Shown: piece by piece, positions 50,836-59,485 of the stretch
Layout of the letters: each line of letters opens with the position of its first letter
How positions within the stretch are numbered: the stretch's first letter is position 1
DNA from: Pseudomonadales bacterium
GTDB taxonomy: Bacteria; Pseudomonadota; Gammaproteobacteria; Pseudomonadales; Azotimanducaceae
DNA length: 64,000 nucleotides
Assembly: GCA_022827905.1 (NCBI GenBank)
Contig: JAJEIQ010000014.1
Span: 124,001 to 188,000 of the forward strand
Direction of reading: 5' to 3'
Notes under the pieces: model-generated
What the model was told of the DNA's origin: nothing
The model's database searches: none
What the model saw: the letters and a program-made list of their open reading frames with translations, nothing else
Position numbers and translations under genes: made by a program

Positions 50836-51279
50836 TCAATGCACCTGCACGGGAATGGCGCGGGGCGCTGCTTGCTCGCGCTTGCGCACCTTCAGGCGCA
50901 GCAGGCCATCCTTGGCCGAGGCGTCGATGGCATCCTCGTCCACGTCCTCCGGCAGCCGGAAGCTGCGCGAGAACTTGCCGAAGCGCCGCTCGACCCGATG
51001 GCGCCGCCCATCGGCCCGGCCATCGGCCGCGTCCTCACGCCGGCGTTCGCCGCTCACGGTGAGCACCGAGTCCTTGACGGTCACCTCGATGTCATCGCTT
51101 GCCACGGCCGGCAGCTCCACGTCGATGTGGTAGGCGTCCTCGCCCTCGGCGATGTCCACCGGAGGCAGCCAGCCCGATGCCTCGAAAGCACCGGTGCGGG
51201 CGGCCAACCGGCCACCGAAGGGGTTGAGGAATTCGTCGAACTCGCGAATGGGGTTCCAATTGACCAAGTTCACTTTCAT
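50836..51279 (-). CDS. Hsp20/alpha-crystallin small heat shock protein
   Basis: A 147-residue ATP-independent chaperone from the ATG at 51279 (MKVNLVNWNPIREFDEFL). The alpha-crystallin domain spans about residues 40-135: WLPPVDIAEGEDAYHIDVELP, then VLTVSGERRRE and the GLLRLKVRKRE strand. The C-terminal AIPVQVH contains the I-x-V oligomerisation motif. A sigma-32-type promoter is present upstream. Confidence 0.94.
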   Translation of the reverse strand: MKVNLVNWNPIREFDEFLNPFGGRLAARTGAFEASGWLPPVDIAEGEDAYHIDVELPAVASDDIEVTVKDSVLTVSGERRREDAADGRADGRRHRVERRFGKFSRSFRLPEDVDEDAIDASAKDGLLRLKVRKREQAAPRAIPVQVH

Positions 51280-51318
51280 CTCCTTGTGTTGGTTCGGCTT
51301 AATGCCGCGACAAGGCCA

Positions 51319-51346
51319 AGATGGGGTTGGCCGACGCAATTCAAAG
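51319..51346 (-). promoter_or_regulatory. Sigma-32 (heat-shock) promoter of the Hsp20 gene
   Basis: On the minus strand CTTTGAA (51340-51346), a 13-bp spacer and CCCCATCT (51319-51326). The -10 matches the sigma-32 consensus CCCCATnT fully and the -35 is close to CTTGAAA. The start codon is about 40 bp downstream. Confidence 0.7.
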
Positions 51347-51393
51347 ATCTTGAAAATGAGTTTTTTATCCCCAAGGGGAGCGAAAAACGAGCG

Positions 51394-52056
51394 CTATTCG
51401 ACCTTCGTGACGAGGTAGATCCCCTCCTCCGCCACCTCGATGCCGCACTCAAGGAAGTGCGGCGGCAATTCCCCGGTGCGCGACGAATCGAGTTGGCGAA
51501 TTCGGCACCTGGTGCCATAGAGGGCCTGCACCTCCGCCTCTGATACCGCGAACGGCGGCCCCGGGGCGCGCTCCTGATCGTAGTCCAGGGTGATGAGCAG
51601 CACCTGGGCGCCTTCCGGCAGGATGCGCTGAACATGGTCGGCGTAAACCGCCCGCTGCTCGGCCGGCAAGGCCACCAGCGCGCCCCGGTCGAAGGCGCCC
51701 GGCGCCGCCTCCAAGTGGGCGGCGCTCAACTCCAGGTAGTCGCCGCAGTAGATGTGGATGCCGCCGCTGCTGAAGCGGGGCATGTCGCCGGGGGTGTTGA
51801 ACACCTTGAACGGCGTCCCCGCCTCCTCGAAGAAGCTGCGCACGGCGGCTTCCGCGAGTTCCACGCCGATGACCCGGTGCCCGAGGGCGCGCAGCCACGC
51901 CATGTCGAGGGATTTGCCGCACAAAGGCACGAACACCGGGCAGTCGCTGTCCAGGCCCAGCGCCGGCCAATGCTTCGCCAGCCAGCGGTTGACTTGGGGC
52001 TGATGCCAGCCGATCTGGCCGCTGCGCCAGCGCTCCAGCCAGAATTCCGAGCGCAA
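51394..52056 (-). CDS. tpm: Thiopurine S-methyltransferase family protein
   Basis: A 220-residue SAM-dependent methyltransferase. FWLERWRSGQIGWHQPQVN and VFVPLCGKSLDMAWL are the family signatures; GHRVIGVELAEAAVRSFFEE is the SAM-binding strand and helix, and FDRGALVALPAEQRAVYADH the post-I region. In bacteria such enzymes methylate thiols, selenium or tellurium compounds. The stop lies 11 bp after the start side of ggt's end, in the same direction. Confidence 0.93.
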   Translation of the reverse strand: MRSEFWLERWRSGQIGWHQPQVNRWLAKHWPALGLDSDCPVFVPLCGKSLDMAWLRALGHRVIGVELAEAAVRSFFEEAGTPFKVFNTPGDMPRFSSGGIHIYCGDYLELSAAHLEAAPGAFDRGALVALPAEQRAVYADHVQRILPEGAQVLLITLDYDQERAPGPPFAVSEAEVQALYGTRCRIRQLDSSRTGELPPHFLECGIEVAEEGIYLVTKVE

Positions 52057-52067
52057 CCCCGCCGTCC

Positions 52068-53849
52068 TCAGGAACCGCCCGGCGGCGGCGCATCGAGTCG
52101 ATTGACGCCCGCCGCCCCGCCGGCGTTGCGCGGGTCGGACATGCCGTGTAAGCCACCATTGACCCGGAGGGCCGAATTTGCATCGCCTATGCCGCGTCCG
52201 AACGGCAGCGGCCCGATCTGTTCATGGCCCCATGACCTAAGAATGGCCAAGGTGTCCGGGGAAAAGCCAAGCGGCTCGACCATCACCCGATCCGGCTGCC
52301 ATTGGTGATGGAAGCGCGGCCTGCCGACCGCGTCGGAGATATCCATGCCGTGGTCGATGAGGTTCATCACCACTTGGAGGACGGTGGTGATGATGGTGCT
52401 TCCGCCCGGCGAGCCGGTGACCAGCAGGATGCCGCCGTCCTTGACCACCAACGTGGGCGTCATGGAGCTCAGCATGCGCTTGCCCGGTTCAATGGCGTTG
52501 GCGTCGCCGCCCAGCAGGCCGAAGGCGTTGGGGGTGTTGTCCTTGGCGGAGAAGTCGTCCATCTCGTTGTTCAAGAGGATGCCCGTGCCGGCGGCAACGA
52601 TCTTGGAGCCGTAGGACAGATTGAGGGTGGTGGTGAAGGCAACCGCGTTGCCGTCCTTATCGATCACCGAAACGTGGGTGGTATCCGGGCTTTCCGGCGG
52701 CGGCGCGGCACCGGCCCCCACCGCGTCGGACCGGCTCGCCCGCTGCGGATTGAAATCGCCAAACCGTCGCTTCGCATAGGCCTTGTCGATCAATTGCGCC
52801 ACCGGCACCGGATGGAAGTCCGCATCGCCGAGATGCTCCGCCCGGTCGGCATAGGCGCGCCGCTCCGCCTCGATGACGTGGTGCATGGCGGCGGCGCTGC
52901 CGAAGCCCATGGCGCCAATGTCGTAGGGCTCCAACATGTTGAGCATCTGCACCAGCAGCACGCCCCCCGAGGAAGGCGGCGGCATGGAGATGATGTCGTG
53001 GTCGCGGTAGGTGCCGCGAATCGGTTGACGCCAAACGCTGCGGTAGCTGTCTAGGTCCGCATGGGTGATGAAGCCGCCGCCGCGCTGCATTTCGCCAACG
53101 ATCAAATCCGCCGTCTCGCCACCATAGAAGCCCGCCCGTCCGTGCTCCAGCACCCGCTCAAGGCTCGCGGCCAAGTCCGGTTGGCGGAAAATCTCCCCGG
53201 CTTCATAGGGTACGCCGTCGGCCTTGGCGAAGATCGCAGCGCTGGCCGGATGGCGCGCAAAGGCGACTTGCCGCGCGGCCAGGGAGCGGGCCGTGTCGCG
53301 CGGCAGGGGAAAGCCCTCTCGCGCCAAGCGCATCGCCGGCTCGATCACCTCGCGCCGCTCCAAGGTGCCGTACTTCTCCAGCGCGCTGAGCAGGCCGTCC
53401 ACCGAACCGGGCACACCGACCGCCAAGTGCGATGCCGTGGACAGCCCATCGATCACATTGCCCTGCTCATCCTGGAACATCTCCCGGAAGGCGGCGGCCG
53501 GCGCCTTTTCGCGGTGGTCGTTGGCGGCCAAGGTGCCGTCGGCCATGCGAATCAGCATGAAGCCGCCACCGCCGAGGTTGCCTGCCGAGGGATGGGTCAC
53601 CGCCAAGGCGAAGCCGGTGGCCACCGCCGCATCCACCGCGTTGCCGCCCCGGCGCAGCATGGCGGCGCCGACTTCGGAGGCGATGGGGGAACGGGAGGCG
53701 ACCACCCCCTTGGCGCCGAACACCGCCTCGGGGCTGGCACCCTGCGCCCCAGCGGACGCCAGCAGAACCAGCAAGGGACCTGCCGCTTTGAAAGGCAAAC
53801 CCCGCAGAACGGGCAGCCAACCGCGACGGCACATAGGGTACATTTGCAT
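52068..53849 (-). CDS. ggt: Gamma-glutamyltransferase
   Basis: A 593-residue periplasmic Ntn-hydrolase precursor that cleaves itself into large and small subunits and hydrolyses or transfers gamma-glutamyl groups from glutathione. A signal peptide is at about residues 5-36 (PVLRGLPFKAAGPLLVLLAS). HPSAGNLGGGGFMLI and PPPSSGGVLLVQMLNML are typical. The nucleophile is the first Thr of TTHVSVIDKDGNAVAFTTT. Several in-frame starts exist (53849, 53843, 53834); the frame to 54020 runs over the divergent gene and is not used. Confidence 0.93.
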   Translation of the reverse strand: MQMYPMCRRGWLPVLRGLPFKAAGPLLVLLASAGAQGASPEAVFGAKGVVASRSPIASEVGAAMLRRGGNAVDAAVATGFALAVTHPSAGNLGGGGFMLIRMADGTLAANDHREKAPAAAFREMFQDEQGNVIDGLSTASHLAVGVPGSVDGLLSALEKYGTLERREVIEPAMRLAREGFPLPRDTARSLAARQVAFARHPASAAIFAKADGVPYEAGEIFRQPDLAASLERVLEHGRAGFYGGETADLIVGEMQRGGGFITHADLDSYRSVWRQPIRGTYRDHDIISMPPPSSGGVLLVQMLNMLEPYDIGAMGFGSAAAMHHVIEAERRAYADRAEHLGDADFHPVPVAQLIDKAYAKRRFGDFNPQRASRSDAVGAGAAPPPESPDTTHVSVIDKDGNAVAFTTTLNLSYGSKIVAAGTGILLNNEMDDFSAKDNTPNAFGLLGGDANAIEPGKRMLSSMTPTLVVKDGGILLVTGSPGGSTIITTVLQVVMNLIDHGMDISDAVGRPRFHHQWQPDRVMVEPLGFSPDTLAILRSWGHEQIGPLPFGRGIGDANSALRVNGGLHGMSDPRNAGGAAGVNRLDAPPPGGS

Positions 53850-53878
53850 TTTTCGCAAGGTGTTCCAGCCGACGGTGG

Positions 53879-53951
53879 GTGACTCTGACCTGGTTCGAGA
53901 CAACATGATTCTCCAGCTAAAGAAGCGTGATTCTGACCTGATTCGAGACAA
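53879..53951. repeat. Two 25-bp direct repeats at a divergent gene start
   Basis: Copies at 53879-53903 and 53927-53951 differ at two positions and have a 48-bp period, so the frame is kept. Each contains CTGACCTG and TTCGAGACAA. They flank the ATG at 53905. Confidence 0.7.
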
Positions 53952-55122
53952 AGGCAAGCTTCGGCGCATTGCCTTGGGCCAGCAGGGCTTGTTGAAGCAG
54001 GCGAACTTCGGGCGCGGCAAGGGCGCGGTGGTGAAGGCGATTGAGCAGCTCGGCTACGTGCAGATCGACACCATATCGGTGGTCGAACGGGCCCATCACC
54101 ACGTGCTGCGCAGCCGTGTGCCCAACTACCGGCCCGCCCTTCTCGACCGACTGCAGCGGGAGGGCAAGGTATTCGAGCATTGGTACCACGCCGCCGCCTA
54201 CCTGCCGATGCGCGACTACCGCTTCGCGCTGCGCCGAATGGAGGCGTTCAAGAATCGTGAAATCGGCTGGGAGCGCAGCAGCGACCAACAGCTCATGGCC
54301 CGAATCATTGATCGGGTGCGGATCGACGGCCCTCTGAAATCCAGGGACTTCGAGGACACTCGCTCATCCCGCCAGGGCTGGTGGGACTGGAAGCCCGCCA
54401 AGCGGGCCTTGGAGCAGCTTTTCATCGAGGGCGAGCTGATGATCATCGGCCGCGACGGCTTCCAGAAGACCTACGACCTGCCGGAGCGGGTGCTGCCGCC
54501 CGGCGTCGCCACCAAGGTTCCGGACTTGCGCGAGTTCGCCGCCTACCTAGTGCGCAACACCCTGCGCAGCCACGGCTTCGCCACCCAAAAGTCGTTCACC
54601 CACCTGCAGCCCGGCGCACCGCTGCGCAAGGCGGTGGCCGAGGTGCTGGCGGATGGAGTGGACCAAGGGCGGCTCAAGCGCCTGCAAACCGGCGACGGCA
54701 GTCTGTGGTGGGCGGATGCCGAGCTGCTTGAACGCCGGGCGCCGCCAGCGCCGGCCGCCGTGCGCATCCTCTCGCCCTTCGACAACGCCGTCATCCTGCG
54801 CCACCGGGTCAACGCCCTGTTCGACTTCGACTACCAGATCGAGTGCTACGTCAAGGCGGAAGAGCGGCGCTTCGGCTACTTCTGCCTGCCCCTGCTGTAC
54901 CGCGACCGTTTGGTCGGGCGGATGGACTGCAAGGCGCATCGGGCCAGCGGCGAATTCAACATCAAGCAACTGCACATCGAACGGGACGTCGATGAGGGCT
55001 TCTTCAGCGCCTTCGCCAGCGCCGCCGCCGACTTCGCGGACTTCAACGGCTGCCCCGAAGTCACCTTGAGCCGGTGCCATCCCGCCGAATTGACACCGGC
55101 TGTCACCAGATGCCTGACTTAG
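53905..55122 (+). CDS. AlkZ/YcaQ-like winged-helix DNA glycosylase
   Basis: A 405-residue HTH_42 protein. The tandem winged-helix fold and the catalytic Q-x-D motif of the AlkX/YcaQ group, GYVQIDTISVVERAHHHVL, are present, as are EHWYHAAAYLPMRDY and SPFDNAVILRHRVNALFDF. E. coli YcaQ unhooks interstrand crosslinks and excises alkylated bases. The first about 16 residues are partly encoded by the direct repeats, so a later start just before LRRIALGQQGLLKQ is possible. It is divergent from ggt. Confidence 0.87.
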   Translation: MILQLKKRDSDLIRDKGKLRRIALGQQGLLKQANFGRGKGAVVKAIEQLGYVQIDTISVVERAHHHVLRSRVPNYRPALLDRLQREGKVFEHWYHAAAYLPMRDYRFALRRMEAFKNREIGWERSSDQQLMARIIDRVRIDGPLKSRDFEDTRSSRQGWWDWKPAKRALEQLFIEGELMIIGRDGFQKTYDLPERVLPPGVATKVPDLREFAAYLVRNTLRSHGFATQKSFTHLQPGAPLRKAVAEVLADGVDQGRLKRLQTGDGSLWWADAELLERRAPPAPAAVRILSPFDNAVILRHRVNALFDFDYQIECYVKAEERRFGYFCLPLLYRDRLVGRMDCKAHRASGEFNIKQLHIERDVDEGFFSAFASAAADFADFNGCPEVTLSRCHPAELTPAVTRCLT

Positions 55123-56063
55123 CGAATCGCCACCGGATTGATGATCATCTGCACCGCGCCGCGCACCTTTGCCTGGCCGAGCACGAACAGGAACTCATAA
55201 GCGCCGTCGCGCACTAGGGGGCCGGTGTTCATGGTCTCCAGGATGTAGATGCCGTGCTCCTGGAGCAGCGTGACGTGGCCGGGGAAGGGCTTTTCGGGAT
55301 GCTCGGCGGGCACCACGTCGAGTCCCCAGGTGTCCGAGCCGACCGCAACCACGTTCCGGCCGGCAAGATACTCGGCCACCGCGGCCGAACTGCCCGGCGC
55401 CGTTGACCCCCAGAGCGCCGGTTCGGCGTCCAGCTTGGCGTCGGTCCAGCCGGTGTGGAAGAGCACCACGTCGCCCTCGCGCACCGGCGTGCCTTGCCGC
55501 TTTTCCACCGCCTGCACGTCCTCGACGCTGAACGCCTGGCCCGCGGCCAGATGGTCGACGCCGTGGTGGGCGGCCATGTCCAGCACGATGCCCCGGGCGA
55601 CGATGGGCGGGACCTTTTCTATCCCTAAGCGCGTCAAGCCGGTGATGGCGGAGAAGTCCGCGGCCCGATTGCAGTTGTAGTACTCGTGGTTGGTGCCGTA
55701 GTGGCCAAGACCGTCGAGCTGCGAACCGATGCCGAGCCAGCCGGTGAAGATGTCGTCGTTGTAGGTGTAGCCGAACAGGGGCTCGGCACCGGCTTGCTGG
55801 TTGGGCTGCACCACGGTCAGCGACAGGCCCCGGGGCGGAAAGGCCGGGGTGGTGCTGTCAATGGTGATGCCCAAGCTGTAGGTCTGGCCGGTCTTGATCA
55901 ACTCCGCCGCCTTCAACACCGACGCCGCATCGATGAGGTTGGCGTTGCCCACCTCGTCGTCAGCGCCCCACTTGGAAGGCCGGCAGTCGCTGCCCGCCAT
56001 CGCCTGGGCCGTCATGGCCAAGCTCAACATCCCCAGCGCCATGGATCGATTCACGTGCTTCAT
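55119..56063 (-). CDS. Cyclase family protein (kynurenine formamidase-like), secreted
   Basis: A 314-residue metal-dependent hydrolase of the cyclase superfamily. A signal peptide is clear (MKHVNRSMALGMLSLAMTAQ, cleavage near AMAG). The metal/substrate region is GIGSQLDGLGHYGTNHEYYN, and DVVLFHTGWTDAKLD and VGSDTWGLDVVPAEHPEKP are typical. The usual HxGTHxD is replaced by SQLDGLGH as in a known subgroup. It overlaps the phosphatase gene by 4 nt, so the two are coupled. Confidence 0.88.
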   Translation of the reverse strand: MKHVNRSMALGMLSLAMTAQAMAGSDCRPSKWGADDEVGNANLIDAASVLKAAELIKTGQTYSLGITIDSTTPAFPPRGLSLTVVQPNQQAGAEPLFGYTYNDDIFTGWLGIGSQLDGLGHYGTNHEYYNCNRAADFSAITGLTRLGIEKVPPIVARGIVLDMAAHHGVDHLAAGQAFSVEDVQAVEKRQGTPVREGDVVLFHTGWTDAKLDAEPALWGSTAPGSSAAVAEYLAGRNVVAVGSDTWGLDVVPAEHPEKPFPGHVTLLQEHGIYILETMNTGPLVRDGAYEFLFVLGQAKVRGAVQMIINPVAIR

Positions 56064-56776
56064 GCTCCGTCTCCTTGATTCGATTGGTCACTCAACTCAG
56101 CGTTGACGCGTTGCGGGGGGCCGTGTTGGCTCTTGAGCCACAACGCCCCCTCGGCCTGCCAAACAACCAGGCCATCGAGAAACTCCACCGGCGGACCGTC
56201 CGCCGGCTCCCCAAGCAGCGCGCTGCGCAGCAGGTGGAGCGTGAAGTCGTGCGACACGTGCAGGTCAAGCTGAGGGCGGGCCACCGGAGCGGCCAGTTTT
56301 TCCGCCATGCAGGCGAGCACCAGCCGCGCCGCCCATTGGGCCGGCATCATAGCGTCGGCGGGCACCGCGCCGGCCACCCAGCTTTGCAGGTAGTTCGCCA
56401 TGCCACCCGCCGCCTCCATGCCCTTCCACATCTTCATCTGGTCGAGCGCATAGAAGACGCCGAGCGCCTCCACCGGCCGGTGCCGGGTGATTGCGCCGCC
56501 CTCGGCCTCGTGCGCCTCGAGAATGAGCTGTGCCGTCTCCAGGCAGCGGTGCGCCGGGCTGGCGTAGGCCCGCAACGTCAGGTCCTTGGGCAGCCGCTGC
56601 CCAAAACGGAGGCAGAGCGAGCGCCCCTCGTCAGTGAGCTGATTGTCAAGATCGTGCAATCCGTCTTTGAACGTGCGCGCCGAGTGGCGCAGCAGCACCG
56701 CCGCGTGATCGACGCCGTCCGCAAATGCCTCGCTGATCAATTCCAAGGCCGAATCGCCGTACCCGCTCACGTCCAA
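56060..56776 (-). CDS. Histidine phosphatase family protein
   Basis: A 238-residue phosphoglycerate-mutase-like phosphatase. The catalytic RHG-type motif is LLRHSARTF (RHS here), and the second histidine is in LHVSHDFTLHLL. LRAYASPAHRCLETAQLILE fits the family. The start is a TTG at 56776; a GTG at 56770 with better spacing from GGAGGAG is the alternative. Substrate unknown. Confidence 0.85.
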   Translation of the reverse strand: MDVSGYGDSALELISEAFADGVDHAAVLLRHSARTFKDGLHDLDNQLTDEGRSLCLRFGQRLPKDLTLRAYASPAHRCLETAQLILEAHEAEGGAITRHRPVEALGVFYALDQMKMWKGMEAAGGMANYLQSWVAGAVPADAMMPAQWAARLVLACMAEKLAAPVARPQLDLHVSHDFTLHLLRSALLGEPADGPPVEFLDGLVVWQAEGALWLKSQHGPPQRVNAELSDQSNQGDGA

Positions 56777-56863
56777 TCAACTCCTCCACAGCCTGCCAAC
56801 ATCGCCTCACCCCACCGCATTGTATTAGTATCCGCTCTCCAATCGCATGGCAACAAGGAAGGC

Positions 56864-57781
56864 ATGGTGGGCAGACTCGAGGACAAGATAGCGGTGGTGA
56901 CCGGGGCGGGCCGGGGCATCGGACGGGAAATAGCCCTGTTGATGGCGGCGGAGGGCGCCAAGGTGGTGGTCAATGATCTCGGCGGCGCCGCCGACGGCAC
57001 CGGCGCCGGCAACATCGCCGAAGAAGTGTGCGCCGAAATCCGTGCCCAGGGCGGCGAAGCCGTGCCCAACACGGAGTCGGTGGCCGAAGTGGCGGGTGGC
57101 GAAAGCCTGCTCAACACCGCGCTGGACGCGTTCGGCGGCATGGACATTCTGATCAACAACGCAGGCATTCTGCGCGACCGTTCCATCTTCAACATGAGCG
57201 AAGCGGACTGGGATGCCGTCATTGCCGTGCACTTGAAGGGCCACTACTGCTGCTCGCGTCCCTTCGCCCGCTACATTCGCGAGCACAACCGCACCGGCTG
57301 CCGCATTGTCAACTTCTCCAGCGTCTCAGGCCTGTTCGGCAACTTCGGCCAATCAAACTACGGCGCCGCCAAGGCGGGCATTGCCGGGTTTTCCCGGGTG
57401 CTGGCCTTCGAACTGGCCAAGTACGGCTGCACGGTCAACACCATCTCCCCCGGGGCGCTGACCCGCATGACCATCCCCCTGCGCGAAAACCGCGGCGAGA
57501 CCGTCGATCAGTCGGAGCTCGACCAAGGCGGGCCGCAGCATGTAGCGCCCATCGTGGTGTGGCTGTGCGGCGAGGAAGGCGCCGGCATCACCTCCGAGAT
57601 CTTCCACACCGCCAGCGGCGGCGTCGGCATCATGCAGCAGCCAGCGGTGATCAAGCGGTTCCACAAGAGCGAGGGCGTGTGGGGCTTGGACGAACTCGAC
57701 GCCGTCGTGCCGCAGCTCGTCGATGCCAGAAAGGCCAACGTCGCCGCCGCCGAGGTCGCGACCGTGGGCGGGGACAACTAG
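56864..57781 (+). CDS. SDR family oxidoreductase (HSD17B4-like 3-hydroxyacyl-CoA dehydrogenase type)
   Basis: A 305-residue short-chain dehydrogenase from the ATG at 56864 with AAGGAAGG upstream. The NAD(P) motif is VVTGAGRGIGREIA, the structural motif is INNAGILRD, and the active site is S...YxxxK in SSVSGLFGNFGQSNYGAAKAG (given in parts: NYGAAKAG). GAADGTGAG after the cofactor loop is typical of peroxisomal MFE-2-like (R)-hydroxyacyl-CoA dehydrogenases. It fits a lipid or sterol side-chain degradation role. Confidence 0.9.
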   Translation: MVGRLEDKIAVVTGAGRGIGREIALLMAAEGAKVVVNDLGGAADGTGAGNIAEEVCAEIRAQGGEAVPNTESVAEVAGGESLLNTALDAFGGMDILINNAGILRDRSIFNMSEADWDAVIAVHLKGHYCCSRPFARYIREHNRTGCRIVNFSSVSGLFGNFGQSNYGAAKAGIAGFSRVLAFELAKYGCTVNTISPGALTRMTIPLRENRGETVDQSELDQGGPQHVAPIVVWLCGEEGAGITSEIFHTASGGVGIMQQPAVIKRFHKSEGVWGLDELDAVVPQLVDARKANVAAAEVATVGGDN

Positions 57782-57782
57782 C

Positions 57783-58247
57783 ATGAAGCGATGGCCGCTG
57801 TTGGCGGTTTTGCTGACGTTGGCCGCAGCGGCCTCCGCGCAGCCCATTAACATAGAGGCCGGGCACTTTGAGATGCTGCTTGCCGAACACAAGGCGATGT
57901 ACACCGGCGGCGTGGTTGCCGTTCAGGGCGAGCGCGAAATCCGCGCCGACAATCTGACCGTGTACTTCAACGACGACAACGACGTGGTCTCCATGATGGC
58001 GCAAGGCGATCCCGCAACCCTATCCGACCAAGCCGCCGAGCCGCCCATCACGGTGACGGGCGCCGCCTTGGACTATCACTTTGAAGAGGAGCGGGTGCGC
58101 GTCTCCGGCGGCGGCACCTTGGTCCAAGGCGAGGACCGGCTGACCGCCGAGATCATCATCTACGATCTTGAAGCCGAACGCGCCGAGGCCTTCAGCAACA
58201 GTGGCGGCCGCGTGCAGTTGACCCTAGAACCGAACACTCAGAAGTAA
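57783..58247 (+). CDS. LptA/OstA-like periplasmic protein (orphan)
   Basis: A 154-residue protein from the ATG at 57783, one base after the SDR stop. A signal peptide (MKRWPLLAVLLTLAAAASAQ) precedes an OstA-like beta-jellyroll: NIEAGHFEMLLAEHKAMYTG, REIRADNLTVYF and DRLTAEIIIYDLE. LptA bridges inner and outer membrane in LPS transport and is normally encoded with lptC and lptB, which are absent here. It converges with the outer-membrane barrel gene, the ends overlapping by 10 nt. It may be a specialised paralogue. Confidence 0.85.
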   Translation: MKRWPLLAVLLTLAAAASAQPINIEAGHFEMLLAEHKAMYTGGVVAVQGEREIRADNLTVYFNDDNDVVSMMAQGDPATLSDQAAEPPITVTGAALDYHFEEERVRVSGGGTLVQGEDRLTAEIIIYDLEAERAEAFSNSGGRVQLTLEPNTQK

Positions 58248-59485
58248 TACACCCAGCGGGCAAACAGGGTTTTGCCGCCACCGCTGGTGAACCTGTCGCC
58301 GAGCACGGGCACCCCGCCGAACTCCTTGCCGCGTTGGCCCAAGGGCGTGACGATGCCAAGCTGCAGCCGTTGGTGGTCGCCGCGCTCGTAGGTGACCGAG
58401 GTTTGCAGCAGGACGCTGCCGTCGTTGAGATTGCCGATCAGGGTCAACGCCTGGTTGATGAGCGGATGCCATTCGAGGTTGCCGCCGACGGCCAAGTAGT
58501 CGCGCATGGGGTTGAAGACCTCGCCTCGGCTCAGGCGCTCGGCCAGTGCGGACGGCAGTTGGTCCGCCGTGGCGGGCAGCTTGGCGACGCCGAACCCGTT
58601 GTGGAAGTACTCGGCAAACACATACGCGTTGCGGCCGGCGGCGACAAAGCTCACATCCGCATTCAGCAATCCGGACAGCCGCCAGCCGCCATCGTCAAGG
58701 CGGGTGGCGACCAGATCGGAGCGCATCAAGGCAACCCCCACGGGAAAGCGGATTCCTCCGCCGAACACCTGGTCGCGATGGTGCTTGGCGGCGAGCAAGT
58801 CGAACTCCAACTGCCCGGCGAAGCCATGCCACTTGAGGGCGGTGCTGGCCGCTTGGCCCGTGCGGCGCCCTTGCTCGTCGCGTCGGACGACGGCCAGCAA
58901 CTGGACATCGCCGCCATTGGGGAGCAGGCGCTCAGCCAGAAACAGGTCGTCCCCCGCCTTGTAGTCCCGGTCCACCGTGGTCGGCGCGAAGGGGTTGAAC
59001 AGGTCCATCGGCGCAAAGACCATGCCGTTGCCCCAGCTCACCGCCTGACGCCCGAGGGTCAGCGACCAATCGCCCCGTCGATATTGAACGGCAAGGCGGT
59101 CCAAGCGTCCCCAACTGCGATGCCGGTCGCCCGAGTCGATTTCCCAGGTCAGGTTCACCGCCCGGCGGTCGTCCCCGGCCGGCGACTGATCCAAGGTCGG
59201 CTGCAACGTGCGCAGCAAGCCGTATGAGTCGCCGCTGACCCAGGTGAGGGCGTGGTCCGCCAGAATCGTGAAGGAACCGGTGGTGTGGCGCAGCATGAGC
59301 CGGAAGTCGGCGCTGCCGTCGTAGGCCGGGGTGCGGTCGAGCCGCCGCTGCAGGTCGTGGCTGGGCAGGGCTTGGGCGGTGCCGAAAAGCTTGGCGCGGG
59401 CCTGAATGTCAACGGCCGCCGCCAAGCCGGGAAGGCTGGCCGCGATCAGCGCCCCGACGGCAAACGCCTTTCTGAAGCCAGTCAG
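58238..59485 (-). CDS. Outer-membrane beta-barrel protein of an ABC operon, CTG start
   Basis: A 415-residue protein if read from CTG 59485, which overlaps the ATPase stop and gives a clean signal peptide (LTGFRKAFAVGALIAASLPG, then LAAAVDIQ). The first ATG/GTG/TTG in frame is TTG 59425, which would lose the signal peptide. The rest is rich in amphipathic strands, with RRGDWSLTLGRQAVSWGNGM and FAPMDLFNPFAPTTVDRDYK, and ends in WVYYF with the terminal Phe of outer-membrane barrels. It is the last gene of a five-gene operon with three permeases and an ATPase. Confidence 0.75.
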   Translation of the reverse strand: MTGFRKAFAVGALIAASLPGLAAAVDIQARAKLFGTAQALPSHDLQRRLDRTPAYDGSADFRLMLRHTTGSFTILADHALTWVSGDSYGLLRTLQPTLDQSPAGDDRRAVNLTWEIDSGDRHRSWGRLDRLAVQYRRGDWSLTLGRQAVSWGNGMVFAPMDLFNPFAPTTVDRDYKAGDDLFLAERLLPNGGDVQLLAVVRRDEQGRRTGQAASTALKWHGFAGQLEFDLLAAKHHRDQVFGGGIRFPVGVALMRSDLVATRLDDGGWRLSGLLNADVSFVAAGRNAYVFAEYFHNGFGVAKLPATADQLPSALAERLSRGEVFNPMRDYLAVGGNLEWHPLINQALTLIGNLNDGSVLLQTSVTYERGDHQRLQLGIVTPLGQRGKEFGGVPVLGDRFTSGGGKTLFARWVYYF

